64,000 nucleotides of DNA, from positions 1-64,000 of the forward strand of contig CAMIYM010000012.1 of the NCBI GenBank assembly GCA_946403085.1. The letters run 5' to 3'. Numbering within the stretch: the stretch's first letter is position 1; each line of letters begins with the position of its first letter. The translations under genes were made by a program, and so were the position numbers. Under the pieces are notes generated by a model, which saw only the letters and a list, made by a program, of their open reading frames with translations, was not told where the DNA came from and made no database searches. Of this stretch, positions 1 to 9,533 are shown one piece after another. This DNA is from an uncultured Clostridia bacterium (GTDB lineage Bacteria > Bacillota > Clostridia > Saccharofermentanales > Saccharofermentanaceae).

Positions 1-2
1 AA

Positions 3-1205
3 TTACTCGATGATTGTAGAAACTGTACCAGCGCCTACTGTGTGACCACCCTCACGGATAGCGAACTTAAGACCCTGCTCCATAGCGATAGGAGTGATGA
101 GGTCAGCTTCGATTGTTACGTGGTCACCAGGCATGCACATATCTGTTCCCTCAGGAAGCTTGATAACGCCTGTAACGTCTGTTGTTCTGAAGTAGAACTG
201 AGGACGGTAACCTGTTACGAAAGGCTTATGACGTCCACCCTCTTCCTTTGTAAGAACGTAAACTTGGCCTGTGAACTTTGTGTGAGGAGTTGTTGTGCCG
301 GGCTTAGCGATAACCTGACCTCTTTCAACTTCCTTACGGTCGATACCACGGAGGAGGCAGCCGATGTTGTCACCAGCCTCAGCCTGATCCATTGACTTAC
401 GGAACATCTCGACACCTGTAATAGTTGTTGACTTAGGCTCGTCCTGGAGACCAACGATCTCTGCAGGATCACCAACCTTAACAACACCTCTCTCAAGACG
501 GCCTGTAGCAACTGTACCACGTCCGGAGATTGTGAATACGTCCTCAACAGGCATAAGGAAAGGCTTGTCTACAGGACGCTCAGGTGTAGCGATGTACTCG
601 TCAACAGCCTTCATGAGCTCAACGATAGGAGCATAAACTGCATCGTTAGGATCTGTAGATGTAGACTCGAGAGCTGCAAGAGCAGAACCACGGATGATAG
701 GTGTATCGTCACCAGGGAAATCATACTGGTTGAGGAGGTCACGGATGTCCATCTCAACGAGCTCGAGGAGCTCTTCGTCGTCAACCTGATCGCACTTGTT
801 CATGAATACTACGATATAAGGAACGCCTACCTGACGAGCGAGAAGGATGTGCTCACGTGTCTGAGGCATCGGGCCGTCTGAAGCAGAAACTACGAGGATA
901 GCACCGTCCATCTGAGCAGCACCAGTGATCATGTTCTTGATGTAGTCAGCGTGGCCAGGGCAGTCAACGTGTGCATAGTGACGTGTCTCTGTCTCATACT
1001 CAACGTGTGCTGTGTTGATCGTGATACCACGAGCTCTCTCCTCCGGTGCGGAGTCGATGTTGCCGTAATCCTTGAACTCAGCTCCACCCTTCATAGCGAG
1101 TACCTTTGTGATAGCAGCTGTAAGAGTTGTCTTACCGTGGTCTACGTGACCAATGGTACCGATGTTTACGTGCGGCTTGCTACGTACAAACTTTTCTCTT
1201 GCCAT
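3..1205 (-). CDS. tuf: Elongation factor Tu
   Basis: This is a full-length EF-Tu of 400 residues, the GTPase that brings aminoacyl-tRNA to the ribosome. The G1 loop GHVDHGKT is at residues 19-26. DCPGH (G3), NKCD (G4) and a SALA-type G5 follow, and the switch I sequence RGITIN is intact. Domains 2 and 3 run to the C-terminus. The ATG follows an AGGAGG ribosome binding site by 7-8 bases. It is the last gene of the str operon rpsL-rpsG-fusA-tuf, and its stop codon lies two bases from the window edge. Gene order and sequence leave no real alternative. Whether a second tuf copy exists elsewhere cannot be seen here. Confidence 0.98.
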   Translation of the reverse strand: MAREKFVRSKPHVNIGTIGHVDHGKTTLTAAITKVLAMKGGAEFKDYGNIDSAPEERARGITINTAHVEYETETRHYAHVDCPGHADYIKNMITGAAQMDGAILVVSASDGPMPQTREHILLARQVGVPYIVVFMNKCDQVDDEELLELVEMDIRDLLNQYDFPGDDTPIIRGSALAALESTSTDPNDAVYAPIVELMKAVDEYIATPERPVDKPFLMPVEDVFTISGRGTVATGRLERGVVKVGDPAEIVGLQDEPKSTTITGVEMFRKSMDQAEAGDNIGCLLRGIDRKEVERGQVIAKPGTTTPHTKFTGQVYVLTKEEGGRHKPFVTGYRPQFYFRTTDVTGVIKLPEGTDMCMPGDHVTIEADLITPIAMEQGLKFAIREGGHTVGAGTVSTIIE

Positions 1206-1368
1206 TTTAATTTCCTCCTAAGAAATTATTATTAAACTTAAAATATTTACTCGCCTTGATTCAACACAGCGGTAAACACCATTTTATAAACTTTCCGTAC
1301 TTATTTCAAGTAAAAAAGCATTATTTATTGATGTTTCCACCTGTTTGACCTTCAGGCGATGAGGAGTC

Positions 1369-3441
1369 TTACTTCTTTAAGATTGACTCCATGATGCTCT
1401 TCGGCGTCTCCGCGAAGTGGCTTATCTGCATTACGAACGTACCACGTCCCTGTGTGGAAGAACGGAGGTCTGTTGCGTAACCGAACATGTTTGCGAGCGG
1501 AACCTCAGCATGTACCTGCTGTGAACCGTTCATAGGCTCGATCTCCTTGATAGCGCCACGGCGTGCATTAAGTCCGCCGATAACGTCGCCAAGATATTCA
1601 TCAGGAACCTCAACGTCTACCTTCATGATAGGCTCGAGGAGTGTAGGATCGCCCTTCTGCATACCAGCCTTGAATCCCATGGATCCTGCGATCTTGAAGG
1701 CCATTTCTGAAGAGTCGACATCGTGGTAGGAACCGTCGAAAACAGTAACCTTAACGTCAACTACAGGATAGCCGCCCAAGATACCGGCCTGCATAGCTTC
1801 CTGAATACCTGCATCGATAGGAGCGATGAACTGCTTCGGGATGCAGCCGCCGACTGTAGCGTCAACGAACTCGTAACCCTTACCGGGCTCCTGGGGCTCA
1901 AGTCTGAGCCAGCAGTCACCGTACTGACCGTGACCACCGGACTGACGAACGAACTTACCCTGGGCTTCAACAGTTCTTCTGATCGTCTCTTTGTAGGATA
2001 CCTGAGGAGCACCTACGTTAGCCTCAACCTTGAACTCACGGAAAAGACGGTCAACGATGATGTCGAGGTGAAGCTCACCCATACCAGCGATGATTGTCTG
2101 TCCTGTTTCCTGGTTGGTATATGTACGGAACGTCGGGTCTTCTTCTGCGAGCTTCTGGAGAGCGATAAGCATCTTTTCCTGTGAAGCACGGCTCTTAGGC
2201 TCGATAGCAACCTCGATAACCGGCTCAGGGAACTCCATGGACTCGAGGATGATAGGATGATCCTCGTCGCAGAGTGTGTTACCTGTTGTTGTATCCTTCA
2301 GACCGATAGCAGCTGCGATGTCACCGGAGAATACTTCTGTGATCTCCTTACGCTCGTTAGCGTGCATCTGAACGATACGTCCGATACGCTCCTTCTTGTT
2401 CTTAGATGAGTTAAGAACATAAGATCCTGCTTCCATAACACCGGAATAAACTCTGAAGAAGCAGAGCTTACCAACGAACGGGTCAGTAGCGATCTTGAAT
2501 GCGAGAGCTGAGAAAGGCGCTTCATCAGATGAAGGTCTCTCTTCTTCCTCGTCTGTCTCAGGGTTAACACCCTTGATAGCGGGAACGTCAAGAGGTGAGG
2601 GCATGTAGTCAACGATAGCGTCGAGCAGCATCTGTACGCCCTTGTTTCTCAAAGATGTACCGCATGTAACGGGGATGAGCTTGCATGAGCAGCAAGCCTT
2701 ACGGAGAGCAGCCTTGAGCTCTTCGTTGGAGATCTCCTCACCTTCGAGGTACTTCTCTGTGAGCTCGTCGTCGGTCTCGCAGATACGCTCGACCATCTCT
2801 TCTCTCTTAGCCTTAATGAGATCGACCATATCAGCAGGAACCTCACGGTCCTCATACTGCATACCGTCTTCTGAAGTGTAAACCTCAGCACGGAGTGTAA
2901 TAAGGTCGATGATGCCCTCGAAGTTGTCTTCCTTACCGATAGGGTACTGAATAGCAACAGGGACATTCTTAAGTCTGTCCTGGATCATCTCGCAAACATG
3001 TTCGAAGTTTGCACCGATGATGTCCATCTTGTTGACGAAAACCATTCTCGGAACACCGTAGTGCTCAGCCTGTCTCCAAACTGTTTCCGTCTGCGGCTCA
3101 ACGCCGCCTCTTGCAGACATAACCGTAACGGCACCGTCGAGTACACGGAGCGAACGCTCAACTTCTACTGTGAAGTCAACGTGTCCGGGAGTGTCGATGA
3201 TGTTGATTCTGTGGCCCTTCCAGGGAGCTGTTGTAGCTGCGGAGGTAATTGTGATACCTCTCTCCTGCTCCTGAACCATCCAGTCCATGGTAGCAGCACC
3301 TTCGTGAACCTCACCCATCTTACGGTTAACACCTGAGTAATAAAGAATTCTCTCGGTTGTTGTTGTCTTACCGGCGTCGATGTGAGCCATAATACCGATG
3401 TTTCTGGTCTTCTCAAGCGGATATGCTCTTGTTGTAGCCAT
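1369..3441 (-). CDS. fusA: Elongation factor G
   Basis: This is elongation factor G (690 residues), the GTPase that drives ribosomal translocation and, with RRF, ribosome recycling. The G1 motif [13 protein letters not shown] sits near residue 20. [10 protein letters not shown] (switch I), DTPGHVDFT (G3) and NKMD (G4) follow, then domains II-V with the GHGQYGD region of domain IV. Its length is normal for the family. The ATG lies about ten bases after AAAGGA. It is the third gene of the str operon, 29 bases after rpsG and about 160 bases before tuf. Insert and loop pattern resemble the canonical translocase rather than a ribosome-protection tetracycline-resistance paralogue. Confidence 0.98.
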   Translation of the reverse strand: MATTRAYPLEKTRNIGIMAHIDAGKTTTTERILYYSGVNRKMGEVHEGAATMDWMVQEQERGITITSAATTAPWKGHRINIIDTPGHVDFTVEVERSLRVLDGAVTVMSARGGVEPQTETVWRQAEHYGVPRMVFVNKMDIIGANFEHVCEMIQDRLKNVPVAIQYPIGKEDNFEGIIDLITLRAEVYTSEDGMQYEDREVPADMVDLIKAKREEMVERICETDDELTEKYLEGEEISNEELKAALRKACCSCKLIPVTCGTSLRNKGVQMLLDAIVDYMPSPLDVPAIKGVNPETDEEEERPSSDEAPFSALAFKIATDPFVGKLCFFRVYSGVMEAGSYVLNSSKNKKERIGRIVQMHANERKEITEVFSGDIAAAIGLKDTTTGNTLCDEDHPIILESMEFPEPVIEVAIEPKSRASQEKMLIALQKLAEEDPTFRTYTNQETGQTIIAGMGELHLDIIVDRLFREFKVEANVGAPQVSYKETIRRTVEAQGKFVRQSGGHGQYGDCWLRLEPQEPGKGYEFVDATVGGCIPKQFIAPIDAGIQEAMQAGILGGYPVVDVKVTVFDGSYHDVDSSEMAFKIAGSMGFKAGMQKGDPTLLEPIMKVDVEVPDEYLGDVIGGLNARRGAIKEIEPMNGSQQVHAEVPLANMFGYATDLRSSTQGRGTFVMQISHFAETPKSIMESILKK

Positions 3442-3470
3442 TAGTATTAATGTCCTTTCTTAACCGGTGA

Positions 3471-3941
3471 TTAACGATTGAAATGCGCGAAAGCCTTGTT
3501 AGCCTCAGCCATTCTGTGCATTTCTTCTTTTCTCTTGAATGCTCCGCCAGTCTCGTTTGCTGCATCCATAAGTTCAGCAGCAAGACGCTCCTTCATGGTG
3601 CGCTCGGATCTGCTTCTCGAGTACTGAACGATCCAACGAAGACCTAATGTCTGTCTTCTCTCGGGCTTAACGTCCATAGGGATCTGATAGTTAGCACCGC
3701 CTACACGGCGTGCCTTGCACTCGAGGGTGGGCATTACGTTTGCAAGAGCCTTTCTGAATACTTCAAGAGGCTCTTCATTTGTGCGCTCTTTGATGATGTC
3801 AAAGGCTTCGTATGTAATTTTCTGAGCAACGCCCTTCTTGCCGTCCAACATGATGTTGTTGATAAGCTTACTTACTACAACGTCATTGTAGACAGGATCA
3901 GGAAGAACCGTTCTCTTGGGTGTATTGCCTTTTCTTGGCAC
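3471..3941 (-). CDS. rpsG: 30S ribosomal protein S7
   Basis: This is ribosomal protein S7 (156 residues, the standard length), which nucleates folding of the 3' domain of 16S rRNA and lies near the E site. The N-terminal MPRKG, the central GGANYQIP and the RSRSERTM stretch are typical. The start is GTG: the codons read GTG-CCA-AGA, with GGAGGGAAG ten or so bases upstream and no ATG that fits. It lies between rpsL and fusA in the str operon. In other bacteria S7 represses this operon by binding the rpsL-rpsG intercistronic mRNA; the 179-base gap here could hold such a site, but I do not identify one. Confidence 0.97.
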   Translation of the reverse strand: MPRKGNTPKRTVLPDPVYNDVVVSKLINNIMLDGKKGVAQKITYEAFDIIKERTNEEPLEVFRKALANVMPTLECKARRVGGANYQIPMDVKPERRQTLGLRWIVQYSRSRSERTMKERLAAELMDAANETGGAFKRKEEMHRMAEANKAFAHFNR

Positions 3942-4120
3942 TTTGCTTCCCTCCTAACATGATTATCAAAATTTTACTTTCTAAAACTTGAAACCATAGG
4001 TACTCACGTTTCAGTTTGTTCTTGTGGACCGTGTTAAGTGTTTCAGTCAGGCAATGTCCATATATGAACAATGTACTGATCACTTATGTCCAACCCCAGC
4101 GCGAAAAATCTCACGCGGGA

Positions 4121-4549
4121 TTACTTCTTAACCTTAGCAGCCTTCGGCTTCTTAGCGCCGTACTTAGATCTGCCCTGCTGGCGATCTGCGACACCTGCTG
4201 TATCAAGGGTACCTCTTACGATATGGTAACGAACACCAGGGAGGTCCTTAACACGTCCGCCTCTGATGAGAACAACAGAGTGCTCCTGAAGGTTGTGTCC
4301 GATTCCCGGAATGTAGGCTGTAACCTCGTAGCCGTTTGTAAGTCTTACTCTGGCAACCTTACGAAGAGCTGAGTTAGGCTTCTTAGGTGTTGTAGTCTTA
4401 ACAACTGTGCAAACACCACGCTTTTGAGGTGAGTCTAAATCCGTCTGCTTGTTCTTAATGGTATTCATAGAGAACTGAAGCGCCGGGCTAGCAGACTTGT
4501 ATGTCTTGGACTGTCTGCCGGACTTAACCAATTGATTGAACGTTGGCAT
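4121..4549 (-). CDS. rpsL: 30S ribosomal protein S12
   Basis: This is ribosomal protein S12 (142 residues), a decoding-centre protein of the small subunit. I place the start at the ATG of MPTFNQLV, preceded by AAGGAGATG-type spacing (AAGAAAGGAG); a longer reading frame would add 21 non-homologous residues. It is longer than the E. coli protein because of an insertion around residues 25-45 that is common in Firmicutes. The [13 protein letters not shown] segment and the GGRVKDLPG loop keep the lysines at which streptomycin-resistance mutations arise, so the allele looks wild type. It is the first gene of the str operon. Confidence 0.97.
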   Translation of the reverse strand: MPTFNQLVKSGRQSKTYKSASPALQFSMNTIKNKQTDLDSPQKRGVCTVVKTTTPKKPNSALRKVARVRLTNGYEVTAYIPGIGHNLQEHSVVLIRGGRVKDLPGVRYHIVRGTLDTAGVADRQQGRSKYGAKKPKAAKVKK

Positions 4550-4615
4550 CAATACATCTCCTTTCTTAATTTTTACGCGCAAATATGGGCACAAAGTCCC
4601 CTTTGCGAGCAATTA

Positions 4616-4644
4616 AGTATACACCCGCATTTTTTGAATGTAAA
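4616..4644 (-). promoter_or_regulatory. Sigma-70 promoter of the str operon
   Basis: Read on the minus strand, TTTACA (4639-4644) and TATACT (4616-4621) are separated by exactly 17 bases. Transcription would begin near 4609 and give a leader of about 60 bases before rpsL. It is a close match to the housekeeping promoter consensus and stands directly upstream of a highly expressed operon. Confidence 0.75.
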
Positions 4645-4757
4645 CCGCTAATTTTCAGGGAATAACAGAAAAACAATATGGCTGCCCGTTTTCGGGAGGC
4701 TCTGAAAATAATACCAAAAAAGCATAAAAAAATGTCCTCTAAACGCAAAAAATCATA

Positions 4758-4786
4758 TTCACTTATCCCGGCAAACCCTATATACT
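4758..4786 (+). promoter_or_regulatory. Likely promoter of the oxaloacetate decarboxylase operon
   Basis: TTCACT (4758-4763) and TATACT (4781-4786) are 17 bases apart. The -10 box is good and the -35 box is moderate. Transcription would start near 4793, about 33 bases before the oadA start codon. Confidence 0.5.
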
Positions 4787-4825
4787 TACTAAGGTTATTT
4801 TTTAATTACAAGGAGTGTGACTTCA

Positions 4826-6211
4826 ATGAAAGTAAAAATCACAGAAACCGTGCTGCGTGACTCTCAGCAGTCTCTCATCGCAACACGTATGCCTTTCTCC
4901 GATTTCGAGGGCATCCTTGAGACTTTGGACAATGCCGGCTACTACTCACTTGAGTGCTGGGGCGGTGCCACATTCGATTCATGTCTCAGATATCTGGATG
5001 AAGATCCGTGGGAAAGACTCAGAAAGATCAAGGCAGTCTGCAAAAAGACTCCTCTCCAGATGCTCATCCGTGGCCAGAACATCTTAGGCTACAAGCATTA
5101 TCCTGATGACGTCGTAAGACTCTTCTGCCGTAAGGCTGCAGAGAACGGTATGGATATCTTCCGTATCTTCGACGCGCTCAATGATTTCCGCAACATTGAA
5201 GTCTGCATTGATGAGGTAAAGAAGTGCGGCAAGCATGCACAGGGCTGCATCTGCTACACTACTTCACCTGTTCATACAATCGAGAAGTATGTTGAAATGT
5301 GCAAGGAACTTGAAAGCATGGGCGTTGACTCCATCGCTATCAAGGACATGGCAGGTATCTGCTCACCTAAGGAAGCATACGACCTTGTTAAGGCTATCAA
5401 GGACGCTAACATCAAGGTTCCGCTCTTCTTCCACACACACCACACAACAGGCATGGGTCCTATGACTCTCCTCAAGGCTGTTGAGGCTGGTGTTGACGGT
5501 ATCGACTGCGCTATTTCCACAATGGCCGGCGGTACATCACAGCCTGCTACAGAGACAATGGCTTTCACGCTTAACCAGTTCGGTTACGATTCAGGCCTTG
5601 ATATGGACAAGCTCAAGGAGATCGCTGATTTCTTCGTACCTGTAAGAAAGAAGTTCCTGGATAACGGAACACTCAATCCTACAGTCATGGGCATCAAGGC
5701 TGACATCCTTAAGTATCAGGTTCCGGGCGGAATGCTCTCCAACATGATCGCTAACCTCAAGGATATGCACGCTCTCGACAAGTTCGACGAAGCACTTGCT
5801 GAGATCCCTGCAGTACGTAAGGACATGGGTTATCCCCCGCTCGTTACACCTCTTTCACAGATGGTTGGTAACCAGGCAGTTCAGAACGTTCTCTTAGGCG
5901 AGAGATATAAGAACATCTCCAAGGAGATCAAGGCTTACCTTAGAGGCGAGTACGGCAGAGCACCGGGCGAAGTTAACCAGAAGCTCATCGACAGATGCTG
6001 GAAGGAAGACGAGCTCGTTAAGGGCAGATATGCAGATTCACTTGAACCTGTTTTCGAGAAGACAAAGAAGGAGCTTGGCGATAAGGCAAGATCTGACGAG
6101 GATGTCCTCTCCTATATCGCTTTCCCTCAGGTTGCAGAGAAGTTCTTCGAAGCACGTGAAGAGAAGGAATCCAACACAGTTAATTACACCATCGAGAAGA
6201 AGGAGGATTGA
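4826..6211 (+). CDS. oadA: Oxaloacetate decarboxylase carboxyltransferase (alpha) subunit
   Basis: This is the carboxyltransferase subunit (461 residues) of a biotin-dependent, Na+-pumping decarboxylase. It moves CO2 from oxaloacetate to biotin on a carrier protein and leaves pyruvate. The TIM-barrel signature LRDSQQSL is at the N-terminus, IKDMAG carries the lysine that becomes carbamylated in the family, and HTHHTTG supplies metal-binding histidines. It ends without a biotinyl domain, so the carrier is the separate protein three genes on. The start is the ATG with AAGGAG ten bases upstream; a GTG nine bases earlier is in frame but overlaps the ribosome binding site. Related 5S transcarboxylase or pyruvate carboxylase B subunits are close in sequence, but the neighbouring beta subunit argues for the membrane pump. 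Confidence 0.93.
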   Translation: MKVKITETVLRDSQQSLIATRMPFSDFEGILETLDNAGYYSLECWGGATFDSCLRYLDEDPWERLRKIKAVCKKTPLQMLIRGQNILGYKHYPDDVVRLFCRKAAENGMDIFRIFDALNDFRNIEVCIDEVKKCGKHAQGCICYTTSPVHTIEKYVEMCKELESMGVDSIAIKDMAGICSPKEAYDLVKAIKDANIKVPLFFHTHHTTGMGPMTLLKAVEAGVDGIDCAISTMAGGTSQPATETMAFTLNQFGYDSGLDMDKLKEIADFFVPVRKKFLDNGTLNPTVMGIKADILKYQVPGGMLSNMIANLKDMHALDKFDEALAEIPAVRKDMGYPPLVTPLSQMVGNQAVQNVLLGERYKNISKEIKAYLRGEYGRAPGEVNQKLIDRCWKEDELVKGRYADSLEPVFEKTKKELGDKARSDEDVLSYIAFPQVAEKFFEAREEKESNTVNYTIEKKED

Positions 6212-6213
6212 TC

Positions 6214-6597
6214 ATGAATCCTGTAATTCAGTTGGCTATCGAGCGTGGCAAGCACCTTACTACAAGCGAGATGCTCCTTAACGCCGGAATAGTCATCCTC
6301 GTGGTTTTCGCCGTCCTTTTGCTGATGTATATCCTGATCTCCATCTCCGGTAAGATCATCGCAGCAATCTCAAAGCTCGGCACAAAAGAACAGCCCGCCA
6401 AGGCTACAGAAGCTCCTGCAGCTGCTCCTGCTGCTGCGGCTGCCGAGTCCGAAGAGGAATTCTCTTCAGGAACATTGAAACTCAAGAACTGTGATGAAAA
6501 GACCGCTGCAATGATCATGGCAATCGTTGCTGATGACTCCGGAATCCCGCTCGAAGAGCTCGTATTCAAGTCCATCAAGCTGGTCGAAAAAGATTAA
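6214..6597 (+). CDS. OadG-family gamma (membrane anchor) subunit of the decarboxylase pump
   Basis: This small membrane protein (127 residues) occupies the gamma-subunit position of the decarboxylase. One transmembrane helix spans about residues 20-45. An Ala/Pro-rich linker and a 50-residue cytoplasmic tail follow. OadG proteins hold the alpha and beta subunits together and bind Zn2+ near the C-terminus; I see no obvious His cluster here. The ATG lies seven bases after GGAGGA, and two codons upstream (TTG-ATC) are not needed. It starts two bases after the oadA stop codon, so the two are probably translationally coupled. The assignment rests on architecture and position more than on sequence motifs. 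Confidence 0.75.
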   Translation: MNPVIQLAIERGKHLTTSEMLLNAGIVILVVFAVLLLMYILISISGKIIAAISKLGTKEQPAKATEAPAAAPAAAAAESEEEFSSGTLKLKNCDEKTAAMIMAIVADDSGIPLEELVFKSIKLVEKD

Positions 6598-6609
6598 AGG
6601 AGAATTCCC

Positions 6610-7005
6610 ATGATATACAACGTAACTATTAACGATAAAGTTTATGAGGTAGAAGTTGAGAAAGGCAAAGCCAATCTCATTAAGACAACAGCTGTAGTTG
6701 CTGCACCCGCTGCTGCTCCCGCTCCTGTTGCTGCCGCTCCCGCTGCTGCTCCTGCCGCTGCTCCTGCACCCGCTGCAGCTGCTGCCGCTGGCACAACACC
6801 CGTTAACTCACCTATGCCCGGTACGATCCTTGACGTTAAGGTCGCTGTCGGACAGGCAGTTAAGGAAGGCGATCTCGTTTGCATCCTCGAAGCTATGAAG
6901 ATGGAGAACGAAATCTACGCACCTTGCGCAGGTTCAGTTGCTCAGGTTCTCGTAACAAAGGGCCAGTCAGTAGACACCGGCACTCCCTTGGTAACGATTT
7001 CTTAA
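6610..7005 (+). CDS. Biotin carboxyl carrier subunit of the decarboxylase pump
   Basis: This is a biotinyl carrier protein (131 residues). Residues 1-30 form a short N-terminal segment, residues 31-60 are an almost pure Ala/Pro linker, and residues 61-131 are a biotinyl domain. The attachment motif EAMKMEN places the biotinylated lysine at residue 97. The carrier would shuttle the carboxyl group from OadA to the membrane beta subunit, with the flexible linker allowing the swing. It is twelve bases from the gamma gene and eighteen from oadB, with AGGAGA ahead of the ATG. In many bacteria this domain is fused to OadA; here it is a separate gene, as in methylmalonyl-CoA and some oxaloacetate decarboxylases. 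Confidence 0.92.
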   Translation: MIYNVTINDKVYEVEVEKGKANLIKTTAVVAAPAAAPAPVAAAPAAAPAAAPAPAAAAAAGTTPVNSPMPGTILDVKVAVGQAVKEGDLVCILEAMKMENEIYAPCAGSVAQVLVTKGQSVDTGTPLVTIS

Positions 7006-7023
7006 TCAGGAGGGGCTTAGGTA

Positions 7024-8220
7024 ATGTTAGAAGTATTAAAAAATCTGTGGGAGACCTCAGGTATTGCCACAATGACGTGGCAGCAGGGCGTGATGATCCT
7101 CGTCTCGTTCATCCTGTTCTATCTCGCAATCAAGAAGCAGTATGAGCCTTTGCTCTTGCTCCCTATCGCATTCGGTATGCTCCTTACCAATCTCCCCTGG
7201 CCCGGCGGCGGAATCTTCCACCCCGAGTGGTTCCAGGGCGACATCAACTGGGCAGCATTAGGTGGCGGATATCACGATCCCGCTACCGGCGCGCACATCG
7301 ATCCGGGTCTTTTCGATTTCTTATACATCGGCGTTAAGATGGATATCTTCCCCTGCCTTATCTTCATGGCAGTAGGCGCTATGACAGACTTCGGACCCTT
7401 GATCTCCAGACCTTCATCCTTCTTCATGGGTGCAGGCGCTCAGTTCGGTATCTCTTTCGCATTCGTAGTAGCTTGTCTCCTTGGATTCGATCCTCAGGGC
7501 GCTGCTTCCATCGGTATCATCGGTGGTGCTGACGGCCCGACAGCTATCTACCTCACATCAAAGCTCGCACCTGAGCTCCTCGGCGCTATCGCTATCGCAG
7601 CATATTCATACATGGCCCTGATCCCTATGATCCAGCCGCCTATCATGAAGCTTCTTACAACAAAGAAGATGCGTCAGGTAAAGATGGAGCAGACAAGACC
7701 TGTCTCCAAGGCAGAAAAGATCTGCTTCCCTATCATCGTAACTGTTGTTTGCGTTCTCATCCTTCCTTCCGTTGCACCTCTCCTCGGCTGCCTCATGCTT
7801 GGTAACCTCTTCAGAGAGTCCGGTGTTACAGAGCGTCTTTCCGACACAGCACAGAACGCAATGTGCAACATCGTAACGATCTTCCTCGGAACATCCGTTG
7901 GTGCCACAGCAGTCGGTGCTAACTTCCTTAAGCTCGAGACAGTTAAGATCATCATCATCGGCCTTTGCGCTTTCGCCTTCGCTACAGTCGGCGGACTCAT
8001 CATCGGTATCGTTATGTACTTCCTGTCCGGCAAGAAGATCAACCCGCTCATCGGCGCAGCAGGCGTTTCCGCCGTACCTATGGCAGCACGTGTTGCTTCC
8101 AAGGTTGGCCAGAAGGAGAACCCTTCCAACTTCCTGCTCATGCACGCCATGGGTCCTAACGTTGCAGGCGTTATCGGTTCTGCAGTTGCAGCCGGCATCC
8201 TGCTCACACTCTTCGGCTGA
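7024..8220 (+). CDS. oadB: Sodium-pumping decarboxylase beta subunit
   Basis: This is the integral membrane beta subunit (398 residues), which decarboxylates carboxybiotin and exports Na+. There are about nine to eleven hydrophobic segments. The conserved segment containing GGADGPTAIY near residues 165-175 carries the aspartate needed for Na+ and proton handling in the family. A second re-entrant-type region with HAMGPNVAGVIGSA lies near the C-terminus. It closes a four-gene operon, with AGGAGGGG ahead of the ATG and a terminator just after the stop codon. OadB, MmdB and GcdB cannot be told apart by eye; oxaloacetate is inferred from the alpha subunit. Confidence 0.93.
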   Translation: MLEVLKNLWETSGIATMTWQQGVMILVSFILFYLAIKKQYEPLLLLPIAFGMLLTNLPWPGGGIFHPEWFQGDINWAALGGGYHDPATGAHIDPGLFDFLYIGVKMDIFPCLIFMAVGAMTDFGPLISRPSSFFMGAGAQFGISFAFVVACLLGFDPQGAASIGIIGGADGPTAIYLTSKLAPELLGAIAIAAYSYMALIPMIQPPIMKLLTTKKMRQVKMEQTRPVSKAEKICFPIIVTVVCVLILPSVAPLLGCLMLGNLFRESGVTERLSDTAQNAMCNIVTIFLGTSVGATAVGANFLKLETVKIIIIGLCAFAFATVGGLIIGIVMYFLSGKKINPLIGAAGVSAVPMAARVASKVGQKENPSNFLLMHAMGPNVAGVIGSAVAAGILLTLFG

Positions 8221-8247
8221 TAAGAGTTGTAATTAAATAACCTGATT

Positions 8248-8276
8248 GAGGCTGTCCATACGGGCAGCCTCTTTAG
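8248..8276 (+). terminator. Intrinsic terminator after oadB
   Basis: A ten-base stem, GAGGCTGTCC with GGGCAGCCTC, encloses a four-base loop. A weak T-rich run follows. It ends the decarboxylase operon. Confidence 0.7.
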
Positions 8277-8431
8277 TTGGATCGTGATTGGGTTGTGGCC
8301 GGGCTGCGGATGGATTGTGGTGCCCTTCTTTTCGAGATTTTTGCAATAGAGAATGTAGTTTTTTATTTATTTTATCTTTACCCTGTTTTGGGACCGTTTT
8401 CGCGCTTTTTGGCTTGTCGCTTTTGTCGCAT

Positions 8432-8478
8432 TTTGTCGTATTTGTTTACAAAAATACGACAAAGCAAGGGGCTATAAT
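8432..8478 (+). promoter_or_regulatory. 12-bp inverted repeat and -10 box upstream of the PD-(D/E)XK-like gene
   Basis: TTTGTCGTATTT (8432-8443) is repeated inverted as AAATACGACAAA (8452-8463) with eight bases between. Two further TTGTCG copies lie at about ten-base spacing upstream. A TATAAT box is at 8473-8478. This looks like a repressor operator or RNA hairpin. From the -10 box, transcription would begin at or very near the ATG at 8485, so the message may be leaderless. Confidence 0.5.
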
Positions 8479-8484
8479 CGCGGC

Positions 8485-9282
8485 ATGGAAATCATAGATA
8501 AATACATGCCCAGAGAATATCTGGCACTAAAGATCAATTATTGCCGCTGGCAGCTTAAGCATTTGCCGAAGGTAAAGATCCAGGAACGCACGCTGAATGG
8601 ATCTCTGAAAAAGAGGCTGGTCACAGGCAGACACAGGTACAGTCCTGAATCACGGACCGGGCAGGATCTGTACGCCAAAATGGCAATCAGGGACTGTGTC
8701 GAAAAAGAACTGGCTGTTTATGAAGCAATGTGGGACTTATATTTCAAAGGTCCGGTACCTGAGTTTGATCTGGAAAAGACTGCCCGGACTCTATATACCG
8801 GTTCAGACACACCTGTCGTTATGAACAAGGCGTATTTTGACAGTCTTAAGAACGATGCCAATACGAATTACCCTAAGCCTGCTTTTTATTTCTTCAACGG
8901 CACATACTACCGTTCTGAAGCAGAACGCAGTATTGCGGTTTTCTACACAAATATGGGCATCCCTTTTAAGTATGAACCGGAAGTTATGCTCGCCGGTCTG
9001 CGCAAGCCTGTCTACCCTGATTTTGTTCCATATTTTAAGGAGGTAGATTCATGCAAGTTCCATGAGCACTTAGGAATCATGGGGTCTTCTGACTATATCA
9101 GAGATTCGAAGATCAAATTCGGGAACTTCACAAATGCCGGTCTTCTTCAGGATCTTGATTTCTATTTTACATATAGTTCCGGCGACACCATTTTAGACAC
9201 ACGTTTTCTCCACGCAAAGATCAACGCGATGTTAATTGGTTCTATGACCTGCTGCACCGAAAAAAGCCCTTTCTTATACTAA
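8485..9282 (+). CDS. Orphan protein with PD-(D/E)XK nuclease-like C-terminal half
   Basis: This protein has 265 residues and no family name that I can assign with certainty. Residues 1-110 are basic and probably helical. From about residue 140 the order of elements is that of a PD-(D/E)XK nuclease fold: YRSEAER (helix glutamate), a strand-turn GIPFKYEPE, then YPDFVPYF (acidic residue) and FHEHLG. The EHLG block recalls the WEHFG block of uncharacterised clostridial nuclease-like proteins. The canonical lysine of ExK is not clear, so activity is uncertain. No recognisable ribosome binding site precedes the ATG; a TATAAT box ends six bases before it. It stands alone between convergent or unrelated genes, with no restriction, phage or CRISPR genes near. 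The C-terminal 15 residues are Cys/Ser-rich. Confidence 0.55.
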   Translation: MEIIDKYMPREYLALKINYCRWQLKHLPKVKIQERTLNGSLKKRLVTGRHRYSPESRTGQDLYAKMAIRDCVEKELAVYEAMWDLYFKGPVPEFDLEKTARTLYTGSDTPVVMNKAYFDSLKNDANTNYPKPAFYFFNGTYYRSEAERSIAVFYTNMGIPFKYEPEVMLAGLRKPVYPDFVPYFKEVDSCKFHEHLGIMGSSDYIRDSKIKFGNFTNAGLLQDLDFYFTYSSGDTILDTRFLHAKINAMLIGSMTCCTEKSPFLY

Positions 9283-9333
9283 GGTTAGAACACTGATTGA
9301 GGCAGGGCGCAAAACCGTACGCATTTTGACCTC

Positions 9334-9388
9334 AAATGCGCCCGAAAAACGAGCTTGTGCTTAAAAAGACGCAAAAACGGGCGCATTT
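9334..9388. repeat. Long-loop 11-bp inverted repeat in a gene-free interval
   Basis: AAATGCGCCCG (9334-9344) and CGGGCGCATTT (9378-9388) are perfect inverted arms with a 33-base A-rich loop. The interval 9283-9533 holds no open frame that I would call a gene. Similar A-rich text with partial repeats of the arm occurs on both sides. Function unknown. Confidence 0.5.
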
Positions 9389-9470
9389 CCTACCCTAAAT
9401 GAGTACGAAAAACAGCACATGCTGAAATTGAGCTTCAAAAAGATTTTGCAGGGCGTGTGCTCAGGAATCA

Positions 9471-9502
9471 AAAACCCCTCCGGAGGTCTTCCGGAGGGGC
9501 GG
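9471..9502 (-). terminator. Intrinsic terminator after the flotillin gene
   Basis: On the minus strand, CCCCTCCGGAAG pairs with the following CCTCCGGAGGGG, and a TTTTTG run comes next. It stands about 30 bases after the flotillin stop codon. Confidence 0.8.
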
Positions 9503-9533
9503 ATTAACTGTTATTCACAGTAAGTAATCAAGC

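Noticed and set aside
42..395. Long plus-strand frames opposite tuf, fusA, thiC, mfd and other conserved genes
   Set aside because: They are antisense shadows caused by codon bias of the real genes and have no ribosome binding sites or recognisable products.
4826..6211. Pyruvate carboxylase subunit B or transcarboxylase 5S
   Set aside because: Sequence is similar, but the gamma, biotin carrier and beta subunits in the same operon identify a membrane decarboxylase pump.
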